A DNA stretch of 64,000 bases from Bombella mellum. Its GTDB lineage: Bacteria > Pseudomonadota > Alphaproteobacteria > Acetobacterales > Acetobacteraceae. The first letter of the stretch is position 1. Each line of letters starts with the position of its first letter. This document shows positions 8,391-17,993 of the stretch, piece after piece. Both the position numbers and the translations under genes were made by a program. The stretch lies in assembly GCF_014048465.1 (NCBI RefSeq), contig NZ_PDLY01000004.1:235344-299343 (forward strand), written 5' to 3'. A model generated the notes under the pieces. The model worked only from the letters and a program-made list of their open reading frames with translations. It was not told where the DNA came from and did not search any database.

Positions 8391-8786
8391 TCAGTGACCC
8401 CAGCCAGCAGGAATCTTGCCGCCATTGTTGGCCAGCTCGGTGTAGACCTGCTTGATCAGCCAGACATTCATCGTGGCCGTGTCGTTCTTGTCCCCGCTGT
8501 AATGCAGCTCGTCAGCCAGGATCTGGCGGGCCTTCAGGGAGCTGTCGAGGCCCAGAAGCTTGAGCAGGTCGACGATGGATTCCTTGTAGTTCAGAGGCTG
8601 GCCGGCCTTGGCGGCCAGTTCCTTCAGGACGGCATCCACATCCACCTGGGCGATGGACGGAGCAGCGGCGTCGCCTGCCGGAGCGGCATCAGGCTGCGGG
8701 GTGTCGGCGGCTTCGGCAGAGGAAGACCCGAACAGGCTCTTGGCGAAGCCGGAAACCTTGGTGACGATGTCGTTGAAAAGACCCAT
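8391..8786 (-). CDS. DUF3597 family protein
   Basis: 131-residue soluble protein. The C-terminal half matches the DUF3597 pattern: ESIVDLLKLLGLDSSLKARQILADEL (about 69-94) and MNVWLIKQVYTELANNGGKIP near the end. The N-terminus (MGLFNDIVTKVSGFAKSLFG) is amphipathic, followed by an Ala/Pro/Asp-rich linker. Its function is unknown; a resemblance to peptidoglycan-associated or stress proteins is sometimes suggested for the family but nothing here proves it. AAAGGAG sits 8 bases before the ATG. It is a single-gene unit. Confidence 0.8.
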   Translation of the reverse strand: MGLFNDIVTKVSGFAKSLFGSSSAEAADTPQPDAAPAGDAAAPSIAQVDVDAVLKELAAKAGQPLNYKESIVDLLKLLGLDSSLKARQILADELHYSGDKNDTATMNVWLIKQVYTELANNGGKIPAGWGH

Positions 8787-8874
8787 GATATGCTCCTTTC
8801 CTGAAATCAGGAATGAATGGTCAGTCTGGCCCCTGCCGCCGGGGAGGCGGGCAGGGACCGTGATGGAAATGTGA

Positions 8875-10173
8875 TCAGTAACGGTACAGATCGTGTTTGA
8901 ACGGCCCGGTCGGGGAAACCCCGATATAGTCCGCCTGGGCCTGTGTCATTTTGGAGAGCGTGGCTCCCACTTTTGCAAGATGGAGAGCAGCAACCTTTTC
9001 ATCAAGGATTTTTGGCAGAGTATAAACTTTTCCTGCCTCATACTGGCCCGGTTTTGCATTCCAGAGTTCGATCTGGGCCAGCGTCTGGTTGGTGAAGGAG
9101 GCGGACATCACGAAGGACGGATGGCCTGTGGCGTTGCCCAGATTGACCAGACGGCCTTCGGAGAGAAGGATGAGGCGGCGGTTCGGGGCCAGCTCGATCT
9201 CATCAACCTGCGGCTTGATGTTGGTCCATTTGTGATTGCGCAGGGCGGAGACCTGAATCTCGCTGTCAAAATGCCCGATATTGCAGACAATGGCCCGGTC
9301 CTTCATCTCACGCATATGTTCGATGGTGATGATGTCCTCGTTGCCGGTACAGGTCACGAAGATGTCGCCACGGGGAGCGGCATTTTCCATCGTGACGACC
9401 TCATAACCTTCCATGGCAGCCTGAAGGGCGCAGATCGGGTCAACTTCCGTCACCAGCACGCGGCAGCCTGCGCTGCGGAGGGAAGCGGCAGAGCCTTTGC
9501 CCACGTCACCATAACCGGCCACAACAGCCACCTTGCCGGCCATCATGACATCGGTGCCACGGCGGATGGCATCCACGAGGCTCTCACGGCAGCCATAGAG
9601 GTTGTCGAACTTGGACTTGGTCACGCTGTCATTGACGTTGATGGCCGGAACCTTGAGCAGCCCCTTGCGCTCCATGTCCCAGAGGCGATGCACGCCCGTC
9701 GTGGTTTCCTCGGAAATGCCACGGACCTCCTTGAGGAGCTCGGGGTATTTCTCATGCATGAGGGTCGTCAGGTCACCACCGTCATCAAGGATCATGTTGG
9801 GGGTCCAGCCATCCGGCCCCTTGATGGTCTGCTCGATGCACCAGATGAATTCCTCCTCGTTCATGCCCTTCCAGGCGAAAACGGGAATGTTGGCGGCAGC
9901 GATGGCGGCGGCAGCCTGGTCCTGTGTGGAGAACACGTTGCAGGAAGACCAGCGGACGGTGGCCCCAAGGGCGATCAGCGTCTCGATCAGCACGGCGGTC
10001 TGGATGGTCATGTGCAGGCAGCCGGCAATCCGGGCACCCTTGAGGGGCTGGCTCTTGCCATATTCCTCACGGAGGGCCATCAGGCCCGGCATTTCGCCCT
10101 CGGCAATGGAGATTTCCTTGCGGCCCCAGTCGGCCAGGGACATGTCACGAACCTTGTAGTCCTGCGTAGCCAT
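8875..10173 (-). CDS. ahcY: Adenosylhomocysteinase (S-adenosyl-L-homocysteine hydrolase)
   Basis: Cytosolic NAD-dependent enzyme that splits S-adenosylhomocysteine into adenosine and homocysteine, relieving product inhibition of methyltransferases. The 432-residue product shows [21 protein letters not shown] near residue 50, the NAD-binding [17 protein letters not shown] near 218-234, and ends in the conserved KHDLYRY (Lys and Tyr contacting NAD of the neighbouring subunit). Start ATG 10173 follows GAGGAAA; the upstream in-frame sequence is not conserved-looking. The 285 bp upstream of the gene shows no obvious SAH riboswitch fold by eye. Confidence 0.96.
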   Translation of the reverse strand: MATQDYKVRDMSLADWGRKEISIAEGEMPGLMALREEYGKSQPLKGARIAGCLHMTIQTAVLIETLIALGATVRWSSCNVFSTQDQAAAAIAAANIPVFAWKGMNEEEFIWCIEQTIKGPDGWTPNMILDDGGDLTTLMHEKYPELLKEVRGISEETTTGVHRLWDMERKGLLKVPAINVNDSVTKSKFDNLYGCRESLVDAIRRGTDVMMAGKVAVVAGYGDVGKGSAASLRSAGCRVLVTEVDPICALQAAMEGYEVVTMENAAPRGDIFVTCTGNEDIITIEHMREMKDRAIVCNIGHFDSEIQVSALRNHKWTNIKPQVDEIELAPNRRLILLSEGRLVNLGNATGHPSFVMSASFTNQTLAQIELWNAKPGQYEAGKVYTLPKILDEKVAALHLAKVGATLSKMTQAQADYIGVSPTGPFKHDLYRY

Positions 10174-10458
10174 ATGTGTTTCCTCAGCTTTCTGCAGTTG
10201 ATGAATGTGGATGGAACCGCGGGAAAGGCGGGGCCTGTTCACGGTTCAGGCATCGGGAAAACTATAGAGCCTTGCCGGAAGGGTGGAAAGAAGCACGGGG
10301 CAACAGTTTTCTGCCAGAAAATGGCAGCCTCCATATTGCGTCACTCCGGGCAACGTGCCAGAGAACGGGCGGTATCCACATGTCTGGACGATCGGCTCCT
10401 CCCGGCGGAAGGTATGGCCTGCCGCTTCCATATCCGGGCAGGAAAGCCGTGATGGGGG

Positions 10459-11550
10459 GTGGCTGTGCCCGACAATACTGTTCCGAACTTTTCTTTCACG
10501 GTCATCGACCCTTCCCTGAAGGGCAGCAGCCACCCCATGGCCCGGATCAAGGGGCTTGTCTGGGCCGTCGAGGCCGTGCCGGGGAAGGGGATCAGGCCGC
10601 TGGAAGTCGAGGACGTGCAGCGCATCCTTCAGTCTCCCGGGAATGAAGGTTATGAGGCCGTGTCGGGGGAAGGGGGATGGTGCTGGCTGCATTTTGACAC
10701 GGTCCACAGTTCCGCCCGCAGTTCCGTGGGGCGTCTGCCCGGGATGCCGGAAGATGTCGGCACCATGCTGGCCGAGACGGATTATGGCATCGCCCTGGAA
10801 GCTGCGGATGACACGGTATGGGGTGCCCTGCCTGCCTTTGATGACGCCCTGGCGGAAGAGGACCGGGAAATCTGTGCATGGCGGTTTGCCATGCGGCAGA
10901 ACATCCTGATTACGACACGGCGCACGCCCATTCCCGTGCTGGGGTCGGCCTACCGCTCCCTCCAGACACAGGGCGTGCCCCGCAATCCGGCCGGAGTGAT
11001 TGACCGTGTCCTGAGGGACTTTACCGGGACGGTCCGCCGTCAGCTGGCGCAGCTGGATGATGAGCTGGACAGGGCGGAGGATGTCCTTCTGGCCATCGTT
11101 CACGGGTCCGATCTCGGGCATCTTGGTGGCATCGTAGGTAAGGTGCGTCGCCGGTCGACGGAGCTGCGGCGTGTGGTCATGCCGATCGACCGTGTCCTGC
11201 GGGATGAGGACCTCGAACTGCCGGAATGGGCCGAGGATGATCTCAGGGACCGGGCGGAGCGGCAGATACATGCGGCCCTTGATGATCTCATCGCCCTGCA
11301 GGACCGGGCACGGTCCCTGCAGGATGAGCTGGCGTCCAGTCAGGCGGAAGAAACCAACCGCCGCCTGTGCATCGTGTCCATCGTGACGACCCTCATGCTG
11401 CCGGCCACGCTGGTCACGGGATTCTTTGGCATGAATACGGGGGGGATGTTTCTGGCCTCTGGTGGGCTGGGGACCATCTTTGCTGGTGGGCTGTGTGTGG
11501 CGGCCATGGCCGTGACGTTCATTTTCATGAAAATGGCCCGGCTGTTCTGA
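10459..11550 (+). CDS. zntB: CorA/ZntB-family metal ion transporter
   Basis: Pentameric divalent-cation channel or transporter of the inner membrane. The long soluble N-terminal domain (about 1-295) ends in heptad-rich helices (DRAEDVLLAIVHG, ALDDLIALQDRARSLQDEL). Two C-terminal membrane helices follow, joined by the selectivity loop GFFGMNTGG (about residues 325-333), the ZntB form of the CorA GMN motif. The start is a GTG at 10459 preceded by a G-rich stretch; no in-frame ATG lies nearby upstream. Zinc export or uptake versus magnesium transport cannot be decided from sequence alone. Confidence 0.85.
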   Translation: MAVPDNTVPNFSFTVIDPSLKGSSHPMARIKGLVWAVEAVPGKGIRPLEVEDVQRILQSPGNEGYEAVSGEGGWCWLHFDTVHSSARSSVGRLPGMPEDVGTMLAETDYGIALEAADDTVWGALPAFDDALAEEDREICAWRFAMRQNILITTRRTPIPVLGSAYRSLQTQGVPRNPAGVIDRVLRDFTGTVRRQLAQLDDELDRAEDVLLAIVHGSDLGHLGGIVGKVRRRSTELRRVVMPIDRVLRDEDLELPEWAEDDLRDRAERQIHAALDDLIALQDRARSLQDELASSQAEETNRRLCIVSIVTTLMLPATLVTGFFGMNTGGMFLASGGLGTIFAGGLCVAAMAVTFIFMKMARLF

Positions 11551-11654
11551 AGGTGACAGGACAGTAAATGGCCTGTTCTGGTCACATGGTCTGAAAAGTT
11601 CAGCTGATAACTGAAATAACCGAAAAGAAGTTACTGCGTGTCATTCTCAACAAG

Positions 11655-11768
11655 ATGGATGAAGTCCTGCTGGAAGCGTTTAATCAGGAACTGCTTCATG
11701 CCGTTTTTGAAGTGGAGAGGGATGGACAGCTTCCGAAAACATGCCTACCCTCTTTAATCAAAGGTTGA
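11655..11768 (+). CDS. Possible small ORF or gene remnant
   Basis: A 37-codon frame (begins MDEVLLEAFNQELL, ends CLPSLIKG) reads open further upstream without an ATG as far as a stop near 11594. The product would be a short amphipathic acidic helix plus a basic tail. No ribosome-binding site is convincing. It could be an unannotated small protein, a leader peptide for catalase, or the remains of a decayed gene. I do not recognise it. Confidence 0.2.
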   Translation: MDEVLLEAFNQELLHAVFEVERDGQLPKTCLPSLIKG

Positions 11769-11838
11769 TACCGGACTGGATCAGGACTGTTTATTAGAGA
11801 AACAGGATCAATCATCTTCCTTTTCCTGCAGTTGATAC

Positions 11839-11859
11839 CTATCTTCCAAAATCAGATAG
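11839..11859. promoter_or_regulatory. Inverted repeat just upstream of katA
   Basis: CTATC at 11839-11843 and GATAG at 11855-11859 form an 11-spaced inverted repeat ending 18 bp before the catalase ATG. It could be an operator or a weak hairpin in the leader. It is not the OxyR consensus, in which the half-sites have the opposite order. Confidence 0.25.
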
Positions 11860-11877
11860 AAGGAAGGAGTCCTTTAG

Positions 11878-13317
11878 ATGTCTGATAAGAACATCATCCG
11901 TACGACCGCAGGTGCACCGTGGGTCAGCAACCAGGACAGCAAGTCTGCCGGTCCCCGTGGCCCACTCCTGCTGGAGAACTACCAGCTGATCGAGAAGCTG
12001 GCTCACCAGAACCGTGAGCGTATTCCGGAACGTACCGTGCACGCCAAGGGCGTTGGTGCTCATGGAACGCTGACCATCACCAAGGACATCACGAAGTACA
12101 GCTGTGCGTCCATCTTCTCCGAGGTCGGCAAGAAGACGGACATGTTCCTGCGTGCTTCCACCGTGGCCGGTGAGCGTGGCGCTGCCGATGCCGAGCGTGA
12201 CGTGCGTGGCTGGGCCCTGAAGTTCTACACGGATGACGGCAACTGGGACCTGGTGGGCAACAACACCCCGGTCTTCTTCATCCGTGATCCCATCAAGTTC
12301 CCGGACTTCATCCATACGCAGAAGCGTCATCCCCGCACCAACCTGCGTTCTGCCACGGCAGCCTGGGACTTCTGGTCCCTCAGCCCGGAGAGCCTGCATC
12401 AGGTGACGATCCTGATGTCCGACCGTGGCATTCCCAAGGGCATCCGCAACATGAACGGGTATGGCAGCCACACCTATTCGCTGTGGAATGCCAAGGGTGA
12501 GCGTTTCTGGGTGAAGTTCCACTTCAAGACCCAGCAGGGCCACGAGTTCTACACGAACGAGGAAGCCGCTGAGGTCGTGGCCAAGACCCGTGAATCCACC
12601 CAGGAAGACCTGTACGAGAACATCGAGAAGGGGAACTTCCCCAAATGGACGTTCTACATCCAGGTGATGGAAGAGGAAGAGGCCGAGCGCGTCAACTTCA
12701 ACCCGTTTGACGTGACCAAGGTCTGGTCACACAAGGACTACCCGCTGATCGAAGTCGGTGAGCTGGAACTGAACCGCAACCCGGATGATTACTTCTCCGA
12801 GGTTGAGCAGGCTTCCTTCTCCCCGTCCAACATCGTGCCGGGCATCGGTTTCTCTCCGGACAAGATGCTTCAGGGCCGTATCTTCGCCTATGCGGATGCT
12901 CACCGCTACCGTGTCGGCACGCATTACGAGTCCCTGCCGATCAACCGTCCGAAGTTCAAGGTGAAGAACTATCATCTTGATGGTGCCATGCGCTTTGATG
13001 AGCCGAAGCGTGGCGATGGTGACTTCTACGAGCCGAACTCCTTCGGTGGTCCGGTCGAGGACAAGGCTGCGATGGAGCCGCCGCTGCGCGTGAGCGGGGA
13101 TGCCACCTACTACGATCACCGTAGCGATGGTGACGACTTCGCACAGCCGCGGGCCCTGTATCATCTCTTTGATGATGCCCAGAAGCAGCGTCTGTACAAC
13201 AACATTGCCGGTGCCATGGCTGGCGTGCCGCAGAACATCGTCGAGCGTCAGCTGGGTCTCTTCGAGAAGATCGACCCCGCCTATGCCGAAGGTGTCCGCA
13301 AGGCACTGAAGGGCTGA
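11878..13317 (+). CDS. katA: Catalase (monofunctional haem catalase, small-subunit clade)
   Basis: Converts hydrogen peroxide to water and oxygen in the cytoplasm. The 479-residue product carries the active-site signature [19 protein letters not shown] (about 44-62, catalytic His near 56) and the haem-ligand motif [17 protein letters not shown] near 334-350, whose Tyr binds the iron. The length is that of the small-subunit clade. A strong AAGGAAGGAG lies 8 bases before the ATG, and codon use is strongly biased to a few codons, pointing to high expression, as expected for a strict aerobe with peroxide-producing oxidases. Confidence 0.97.
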   Translation: MSDKNIIRTTAGAPWVSNQDSKSAGPRGPLLLENYQLIEKLAHQNRERIPERTVHAKGVGAHGTLTITKDITKYSCASIFSEVGKKTDMFLRASTVAGERGAADAERDVRGWALKFYTDDGNWDLVGNNTPVFFIRDPIKFPDFIHTQKRHPRTNLRSATAAWDFWSLSPESLHQVTILMSDRGIPKGIRNMNGYGSHTYSLWNAKGERFWVKFHFKTQQGHEFYTNEEAAEVVAKTRESTQEDLYENIEKGNFPKWTFYIQVMEEEEAERVNFNPFDVTKVWSHKDYPLIEVGELELNRNPDDYFSEVEQASFSPSNIVPGIGFSPDKMLQGRIFAYADAHRYRVGTHYESLPINRPKFKVKNYHLDGAMRFDEPKRGDGDFYEPNSFGGPVEDKAAMEPPLRVSGDATYYDHRSDGDDFAQPRALYHLFDDAQKQRLYNNIAGAMAGVPQNIVERQLGLFEKIDPAYAEGVRKALKG

Positions 13318-13364
13318 AGACCCTTCATTGATCCTCCCTTCCTGAAACTGGGGGGAGGATGAAG

Positions 13365-13403
13365 AAGGCCCTCAGGGAAAGCTTCTCCCTGAGGGCCTTT
13401 TTT
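13365..13403. terminator. Terminator after katA
   Basis: AAGGCCCTCAGGGA pairs with TCCCTGAGGGCCTT across a short loop, followed by TTTTTT on the plus strand. A second hairpin, ATCCTCCC with GGGAGGAT, sits just before it at about 13331-13360. Confidence 0.9.
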
Positions 13404-13433
13404 CATGTCGGGCGAGGAAAAGAGGCCGACTGT

Positions 13434-14075
13434 TCAGCCGAGCCGTTTCACCGTGAAGGAACAGTCCTCCTGAAACATCAGGGTCATGGTCTCACCGGCC
13501 GGGAGCTGGCCCAGCTGTCTGATGATGCTCATGTTGCCGGCGAGGGGGATGGCCATGCTCTCCAGACAGACCCCATAGGGCATGTCCGGCAGGAAAACGG
13601 CTGGCTCAACCTTCGCGCCATCGTCAGTGCGAATCTCGGCCTGGCTACGGTCAAAAAGCATCACGAGGCCGAGAAAGCTTTCTCTGGTCAGGGGGATGAA
13701 ATAGTCCCTTTCCGTCATTTTCGAAGAATTGAAAATGATCTCGTGCGCCTCCTGCCCAAGCCCCACCCAGTTTGGTCCGTCTTCCAGACAGCGCAGGGCC
13801 ACGAGGTCCTGCATGGTGGGGTAGATGTCAATGTCCGGCAGGGGGAAGGGGAGAGAGGTCTGTTTCTGGAAATGGGCCCGGATGGGCAGGGCCTTGTAGC
13901 TTTTCTCTGGCAGGGGGGCATGCAGCTGAAGACTCAGCCCCGGCAGGGTGTGCGTGCTGAATGGCTGCCGGATGATCCTGTCCTGTAGGGTGTCATGGCC
14001 CAGTACCTGTCCCGTGGCATCCAGCAGCCAGATGGTCTGCGTTGTGGCTGCCGTCGGGGTGTGATGGGTCTTCAT
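13434..14075 (-). CDS. Hypothetical protein
   Basis: 213-residue predicted soluble protein with no signal peptide, membrane helix or motif that I recognise. It opens with a polar Thr/His-rich stretch (MKTHHTPTAATTQT), then IWLLDATGQVLGHDTL. Later blocks include DIDIYPTMQDLVALRC and PDMPYGVCLESMAIPLAGN. GGGAG lies about 10 bases before the ATG. It is flanked by catalase and pirin genes and lies in the same direction as the pirin gene, with a 99 bp gap. Whether it belongs to the oxidative-stress neighbourhood is conjecture. Confidence 0.6.
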   Translation of the reverse strand: MKTHHTPTAATTQTIWLLDATGQVLGHDTLQDRIIRQPFSTHTLPGLSLQLHAPLPEKSYKALPIRAHFQKQTSLPFPLPDIDIYPTMQDLVALRCLEDGPNWVGLGQEAHEIIFNSSKMTERDYFIPLTRESFLGLVMLFDRSQAEIRTDDGAKVEPAVFLPDMPYGVCLESMAIPLAGNMSIIRQLGQLPAGETMTLMFQEDCSFTVKRLG

Positions 14076-14174
14076 GATATGATGCTCCCTGCCAAGATCG
14101 CCTACAGGCTTATATGTTTCACGGGAAACATGCCAGACGGGAGGTGATCTTTTCAGGGCAGGGAGCCGTTCAGG

Positions 14175-14879
14175 TCATGGGGCGGTGTCGACCAGAACAA
14201 TTTCCGTGTCGTCGTCCAAGGCTTCCAGCGTGATGGTGTCTTCATGGGCGATGGCGGCACCGCTGCGTGTGGAGACGGTCTGCCCGTTCAGAAGCAGGCT
14301 TCCCGTTGCAGGGACGAGGTATCCCAGCCGATCTTTGCCAAGACTGTATTGGGCTTTTTCTCCCCGTTGCAGGGTCAGTCCCAGAACACGAGCCTCGGTA
14401 TGGATGGGCAGGGCTTCCGTATCCTCTGCGTAGCCGGAGGCCAGAACGGTGAAGTCTCCCGTCTGCCCGGTTTTGGGAAAGTGACGTGTCCCCCAGGAAG
14501 GAGCGTGGCCACCCCGTGTTGGAGTGATCCATATCTGGAATATCCGTGTCGGGATGTCTTCGTGGTTGTGTTCGCTATGAAAGATGCCTGTTCCTGCGGA
14601 CATGACCTGAACGTCGCCTGTCTCGGTCCGGCCCATGTTGCCCAGACTGTCCCGGTGGGTGATGGCACCCTGCCGGACATAGGTGATGATTTCCATGTTC
14701 CGGTGGGGATGGGTGTCGAACCCGGTGCCGGGGGCGATGGTGTCATCGTTCCAGACACGCAGGCGGCCCCACCCCATGCGGTCATGGTCCATGTAATGGG
14801 CGAAAGAGAAGTGATGGCGGGCATCCAGCCAGCCGTGGTTGGCGTGGCCGAGTTTTTCGAATGGACGGATGTCAATCAT
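14175..14879 (-). CDS. Pirin family protein (YhhW/quercetinase-like bicupin)
   Basis: 234-residue two-domain cupin. The N-terminal cupin has the metal-binding set THPHRNMEIITYVRQG (about 56-72) and FHSEHNH (about 100-106), as in E. coli YhhW, which oxidises quercetin in vitro. The first block WLDARHHFSFAHY is also typical. It is divergently transcribed from a LysR regulator gene that is followed by wrbA. Pirin, LysR and WrbA are a recurring proteobacterial trio, so redox- or quinone-responsive control by the LysR protein is a reasonable inference. Confidence 0.9.
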   Translation of the reverse strand: MIDIRPFEKLGHANHGWLDARHHFSFAHYMDHDRMGWGRLRVWNDDTIAPGTGFDTHPHRNMEIITYVRQGAITHRDSLGNMGRTETGDVQVMSAGTGIFHSEHNHEDIPTRIFQIWITPTRGGHAPSWGTRHFPKTGQTGDFTVLASGYAEDTEALPIHTEARVLGLTLQRGEKAQYSLGKDRLGYLVPATGSLLLNGQTVSTRSGAAIAHEDTITLEALDDDTEIVLVDTAP

Positions 14880-15056
14880 GATGTGATGCTCCCGTTTGAT
14901 GAAGATGGGAACAATGTAGGAAGGTAGAGGGATGCTTCATACAGAAACGGAAGAAAAGCATTGTTGCCATATTTTCATGTCACCCTCCTTTGTGAGATTC
15001 TGGGAAGACCGTTACAGGCAGGGCACCGGCATGATGCGTGATGGAATGATGAAGAT

Positions 15057-15974
15057 ATGAAAATGCCTGATTTTGAGGCGTGGGCCATTTTCGCCAAGGT
15101 GGCGGAGCATGGTTCATTTTCCCGGGCAGCGAAGGAGCTTCAGCTGTCCCCTCCGACAGTCTCAAAGGCAGTGAGCCGTCTGGAAGAATCTCTGGGCGTG
15201 GCCCTGTTCAGCCGCAACTCCCGCCACATGTCCATGACCCAGACGGGGCAGCTCGTGCTGGAGAGGGCCAACCGCATGTTTCTGGAGGCGGAAGCGGCGG
15301 AGAATGAGGTGAGGGGAGGACGGGTGCGGCCGTCCGGCCTCATCAGGATGACGGCTCCCACCACTTTTGGCCTCAGATATGTCTCCGCAGCCCTGCCGTC
15401 TTTTCTGGCGGCCTGTCCGGACATTGATATCGCCATCAGCTTCACGGACAGTTTCGTTGATCTGGTGTCGGAAGGGTACGATCTGGCCGTCAGGATTGCC
15501 ACGCTGGGGGATTCGTCCCTCAAGGCCCGCAGGCTGTGTACGGTGCGGCGTCTTCTTGTGGCCTCGCCAGATTATCTGGCCCGTCAGGGGAATCCTGTCC
15601 ATCCGAGGGAGCTGGAGAAGCAGAAGAGCTTCGTCTATTCCAACGGTTCATCCTGCGGCATCATCAGGCTGACGGAAAAGGCGACGGGGGCGGTCCATAC
15701 ACTGACGCAGACGGCACGGCTCCAGTCCGACAATGCTGAGGGTTTCCTGCCTGCCCTGGAGGCCGGGCTGGGATTTGGACTGATGCCGGATTTCATGGTG
15801 AGCGGGGCCATCCGGGAGGGGCGGCTGCGGGAGATGCTGCCGGGCTGGCAGGTGGAAGACATTGCCCTCTATCTCGTCACACCGGCGACAAAACTGCGGC
15901 CTCAGCGGGTCAGCCTGCTGATGGAGCATCTCATCCGGCAGTTCGGGGCTCCGCCGTGGCGTCTGCCTGACTGA
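15057..15974 (+). CDS. LysR family transcriptional regulator
   Basis: 305-residue regulator. The N-terminal winged helix-turn-helix shows [21 protein letters not shown] (about 12-32) with [21 protein letters not shown] after it. The effector-binding domain follows from about residue 90 ([17 protein letters not shown]). It lies between the divergent pirin gene (177 bp apart) and the downstream wrbA, its likely targets. The intergenic region should hold its T-N11-A site, but I could not fix one by eye. Confidence 0.9.
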   Translation: MKMPDFEAWAIFAKVAEHGSFSRAAKELQLSPPTVSKAVSRLEESLGVALFSRNSRHMSMTQTGQLVLERANRMFLEAEAAENEVRGGRVRPSGLIRMTAPTTFGLRYVSAALPSFLAACPDIDIAISFTDSFVDLVSEGYDLAVRIATLGDSSLKARRLCTVRRLLVASPDYLARQGNPVHPRELEKQKSFVYSNGSSCGIIRLTEKATGAVHTLTQTARLQSDNAEGFLPALEAGLGFGLMPDFMVSGAIREGRLREMLPGWQVEDIALYLVTPATKLRPQRVSLLMEHLIRQFGAPPWRLPD

Positions 15975-16102
15975 ACCGGATGCTGCAAAATCTGAAAGGC
16001 TTCCTTTCTGTATCTGGCCTGTTCAGAAGGAGGAAAAGCGGCCTACCCTTGGTCCAGGTTTCAGTCTTCCCTCATGGGGAGAGTCAGGAAAGGATCGCTG
16101 AC

Positions 16103-16699
16103 ATGTCCAGAATTCTCGTACTCTACTATTCCTCTTACGGTCACGTGGAGACCATGGCCCACAACATTGCGGAAGGCGTGCGGGCTGCCGGTGTTGAGGC
16201 CGTCGTGAAGCGCGTGCCGGAGCTGGTGCCGGAAGAGGCCGCAAAGGCCAATCACTTCAAGCTGGAACAGGAGGCTCCCGTTGCCTCTCCGGATGAACTG
16301 GTCGAGTATGATGGCATCATCGTCGGGGCACCGACCCGGTTCGGGCGTCTGCCTTCACAGATGGCCAATTTCTGGGACCAGACCGGTGGCCTCTGGGCCA
16401 AGGGAGCACTGATCGGCAAGGTGGGAGCCGTTTTCACCTCCACGGCGACCCAGCATGGTGGTCAGGAAACGACGCTCTATTCCCTGATGTCCAACCTGCT
16501 GCATCATGGCATGGTCATCAGCGGTCTGCCTTACAGCTTCCAGGGGCAGATGCGGAATGATGAGATTGTCGGCGGTGCCCCATACGGGGCCACGACGGTT
16601 GCCGGTGGTGACGGCTCCCGCCAGCCGAGTGAGACGGAGCTGGAGGGTGCCCGTTTCCTTGGTGAGCATGTGGCCGATCTGGTCAGGAAGCTGGCCTGA
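16103..16699 (+). CDS. wrbA: NAD(P)H:quinone oxidoreductase, WrbA family flavoprotein
   Basis: Flavodoxin-fold FMN enzyme that reduces quinones by two electrons, avoiding semiquinone radicals. The 198-residue length is exact for WrbA. Motifs are [15 protein letters not shown] (FMN phosphate loop, residues 5-19), [21 protein letters not shown] near 76-96 and [11 protein letters not shown] near 112-122. The ATG at 16103 is preceded by GAAAGGA; the longer upstream frame is not conserved. It follows the LysR gene by 128 bp and probably belongs to its regulon. Confidence 0.93.
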   Translation: MSRILVLYYSSYGHVETMAHNIAEGVRAAGVEAVVKRVPELVPEEAAKANHFKLEQEAPVASPDELVEYDGIIVGAPTRFGRLPSQMANFWDQTGGLWAKGALIGKVGAVFTSTATQHGGQETTLYSLMSNLLHHGMVISGLPYSFQGQMRNDEIVGGAPYGATTVAGGDGSRQPSETELEGARFLGEHVADLVRKLA

Positions 16700-16736
16700 G
16701 GTTTTCACTTTCCGCCTGCCTGCGTGGAAGGAACAG

Positions 16737-16763
16737 AAGGAGGCCGGTTCCGGCCTCCTTTTT
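16737..16763 (+). terminator. Terminator after wrbA
   Basis: AGGAGGCCG and CGGCCTCCT form a tight stem with a four-base loop, followed by TTTTT. It lies 38 bp downstream of the wrbA stop. Confidence 0.88.
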
Positions 16764-16783
16764 CATGTTTCATGTGGAACATG

Positions 16784-17905
16784 TCAGTCGATTGCAGGTC
16801 TGTGATGCTTCCCGACCAGAAGGCACTTCTTCATCACGCTGGACAGGATGGCGTCCTTCAGGGGGCGGAACCGTCCGTGTTCCGGCCCGATGGGATAGTT
16901 GCTCTTTCGGGGGAGTGTGCAGCCGTAGACACGGACAAGCAGCGTGAAATGGCTGAATATGTGTTTCACTTCTCCGCAGTCATCCCACTGTGCCTGCATG
17001 GGAGCGTGGCGGGAGATGGCCGTTTCCATCAGCTCGGCCGGGGATGGCGTGTTTTTTTCCTCCGACCATGGCGTGCCGGGGAGTTCGTCCGTCCCGCCAA
17101 GAAGGCCTTCTGGCGGGCGTGACCGGAGGAGGACATGCCCTTCCGGGTCAATGACACGGAAGAGGATGGCATGGCGGGTGGGGCGTGCCTTTTTCTTCTG
17201 TCGTGCGGGGAGAATTTCCGCCATGTTGCGGGCATTGGCAATGCAGCAGTCCCGCCACGGGCATGTCAGGCAGGAGGGCGAGCGGGGTGAGCAGAGGCTG
17301 GCCCCCAGATCGAACAGGGCCTGTGCAAAATCGGAGGGACGGGCTTGTGCTGCCGGATCATCGTTCAGATGGCTGGCAAGGCGGGTCAGAAGGGGACGGG
17401 CAGCGGGCAGCGGGTCCTCCACGGCATTGAGACGGGCCGTGATGCGCTCCACATTGCCATCGACCGGAACAGTCGGAACATTGAAGGCAATGGCGGCAAT
17501 AGCCCGGGATGTATAGGCCCCGATGCCGGGGAGTGTCTGCAGCCCTCCGACCGTATCGGGAAAGGCCCCCAGCTTATGAACGGCCTGAGCACAGGCATGA
17601 AGATTCCGTGCCCGTGCGTAATAGCCCAGCCCGGCCCAGAGCTGGAGCACCTCTTCCTGCGGAGCTTCCGCCAGGGCATCAACTGTCGGAAAACGGGCCA
17701 GAAACCGCTGGTAATAGGGAATGACCGTCTGCACGACTGTCTGCTGGAGCATGATCTCGCTCAGCCAGACATGATACGGGTCCGCCTGCTGCCCGGGTGC
17801 GGCCCGCCAGGGCAGCGTGCGGCGATGACGGTCATACCAGTGAAGGAGAAGGGAGGAATCAGGTGTCACGTCGGTGTCTATGACGAAGAAACGGCATCGG
17901 GGCAA
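16784..17905 (-). CDS. mutY: A/G-specific adenine glycosylase
   Basis: Base-excision enzyme that removes adenine mispaired with 8-oxoguanine. Catalytic Glu50 lies in WLSEIMLQQT and Asp149 in VPVDGNVERI. The helix-hairpin-helix LQTLPGIGAYTSRAIAAIAF spans about 122-141. The iron-sulfur cysteines Cys205, Cys212, Cys215 and Cys221 have the C-X6-C-X2-C-X5-C spacing. The C-terminal third is the NUDIX-like 8-oxoG recognition domain (HAILFRVIDPEGHVLLRSRP). At 373 residues it is full length. No clear ribosome-binding site was seen before the ATG at 17905, so the exact start is less certain. It is divergent from the DciA-like gene, an arrangement common in alphaproteobacteria. Confidence 0.94.
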   Translation of the reverse strand: MPRCRFFVIDTDVTPDSSLLLHWYDRHRRTLPWRAAPGQQADPYHVWLSEIMLQQTVVQTVIPYYQRFLARFPTVDALAEAPQEEVLQLWAGLGYYARARNLHACAQAVHKLGAFPDTVGGLQTLPGIGAYTSRAIAAIAFNVPTVPVDGNVERITARLNAVEDPLPAARPLLTRLASHLNDDPAAQARPSDFAQALFDLGASLCSPRSPSCLTCPWRDCCIANARNMAEILPARQKKKARPTRHAILFRVIDPEGHVLLRSRPPEGLLGGTDELPGTPWSEEKNTPSPAELMETAISRHAPMQAQWDDCGEVKHIFSHFTLLVRVYGCTLPRKSNYPIGPEHGRFRPLKDAILSSVMKKCLLVGKHHRPAID

Positions 17906-17993
17906 GAGGACATAAGGTTCTGGATCATCTCCATATGGTTATGTGATGATGGGGCAGGAGTTCGAGCAGGAAGCATGACGGGACAGGTCAGAG

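Larger units (their letters stand above)
11551..11877. other. Intergenic region upstream of catalase
   Basis: This 327 bp gap has base composition lower in GC than its neighbours. It contains a possible 37-codon frame at 11655-11768 and an inverted repeat close to the catalase start (11839-11859). The catalase promoter should be here, but I cannot assign -35/-10 boxes with confidence. Confidence 0.5.

Noticed and set aside
8831..8856. Hairpin (CCCTGCC with GGCAGGG) after ahcY as a terminator
   Set aside because: The stem is reasonable, but no T run follows it on the minus strand, so a Rho-independent terminator cannot be claimed.
11839..11859. OxyR binding site ahead of katA
   Set aside because: The half-site order is CTAT...ATAG rather than the ATAG...CTAT arrangement of the OxyR consensus.
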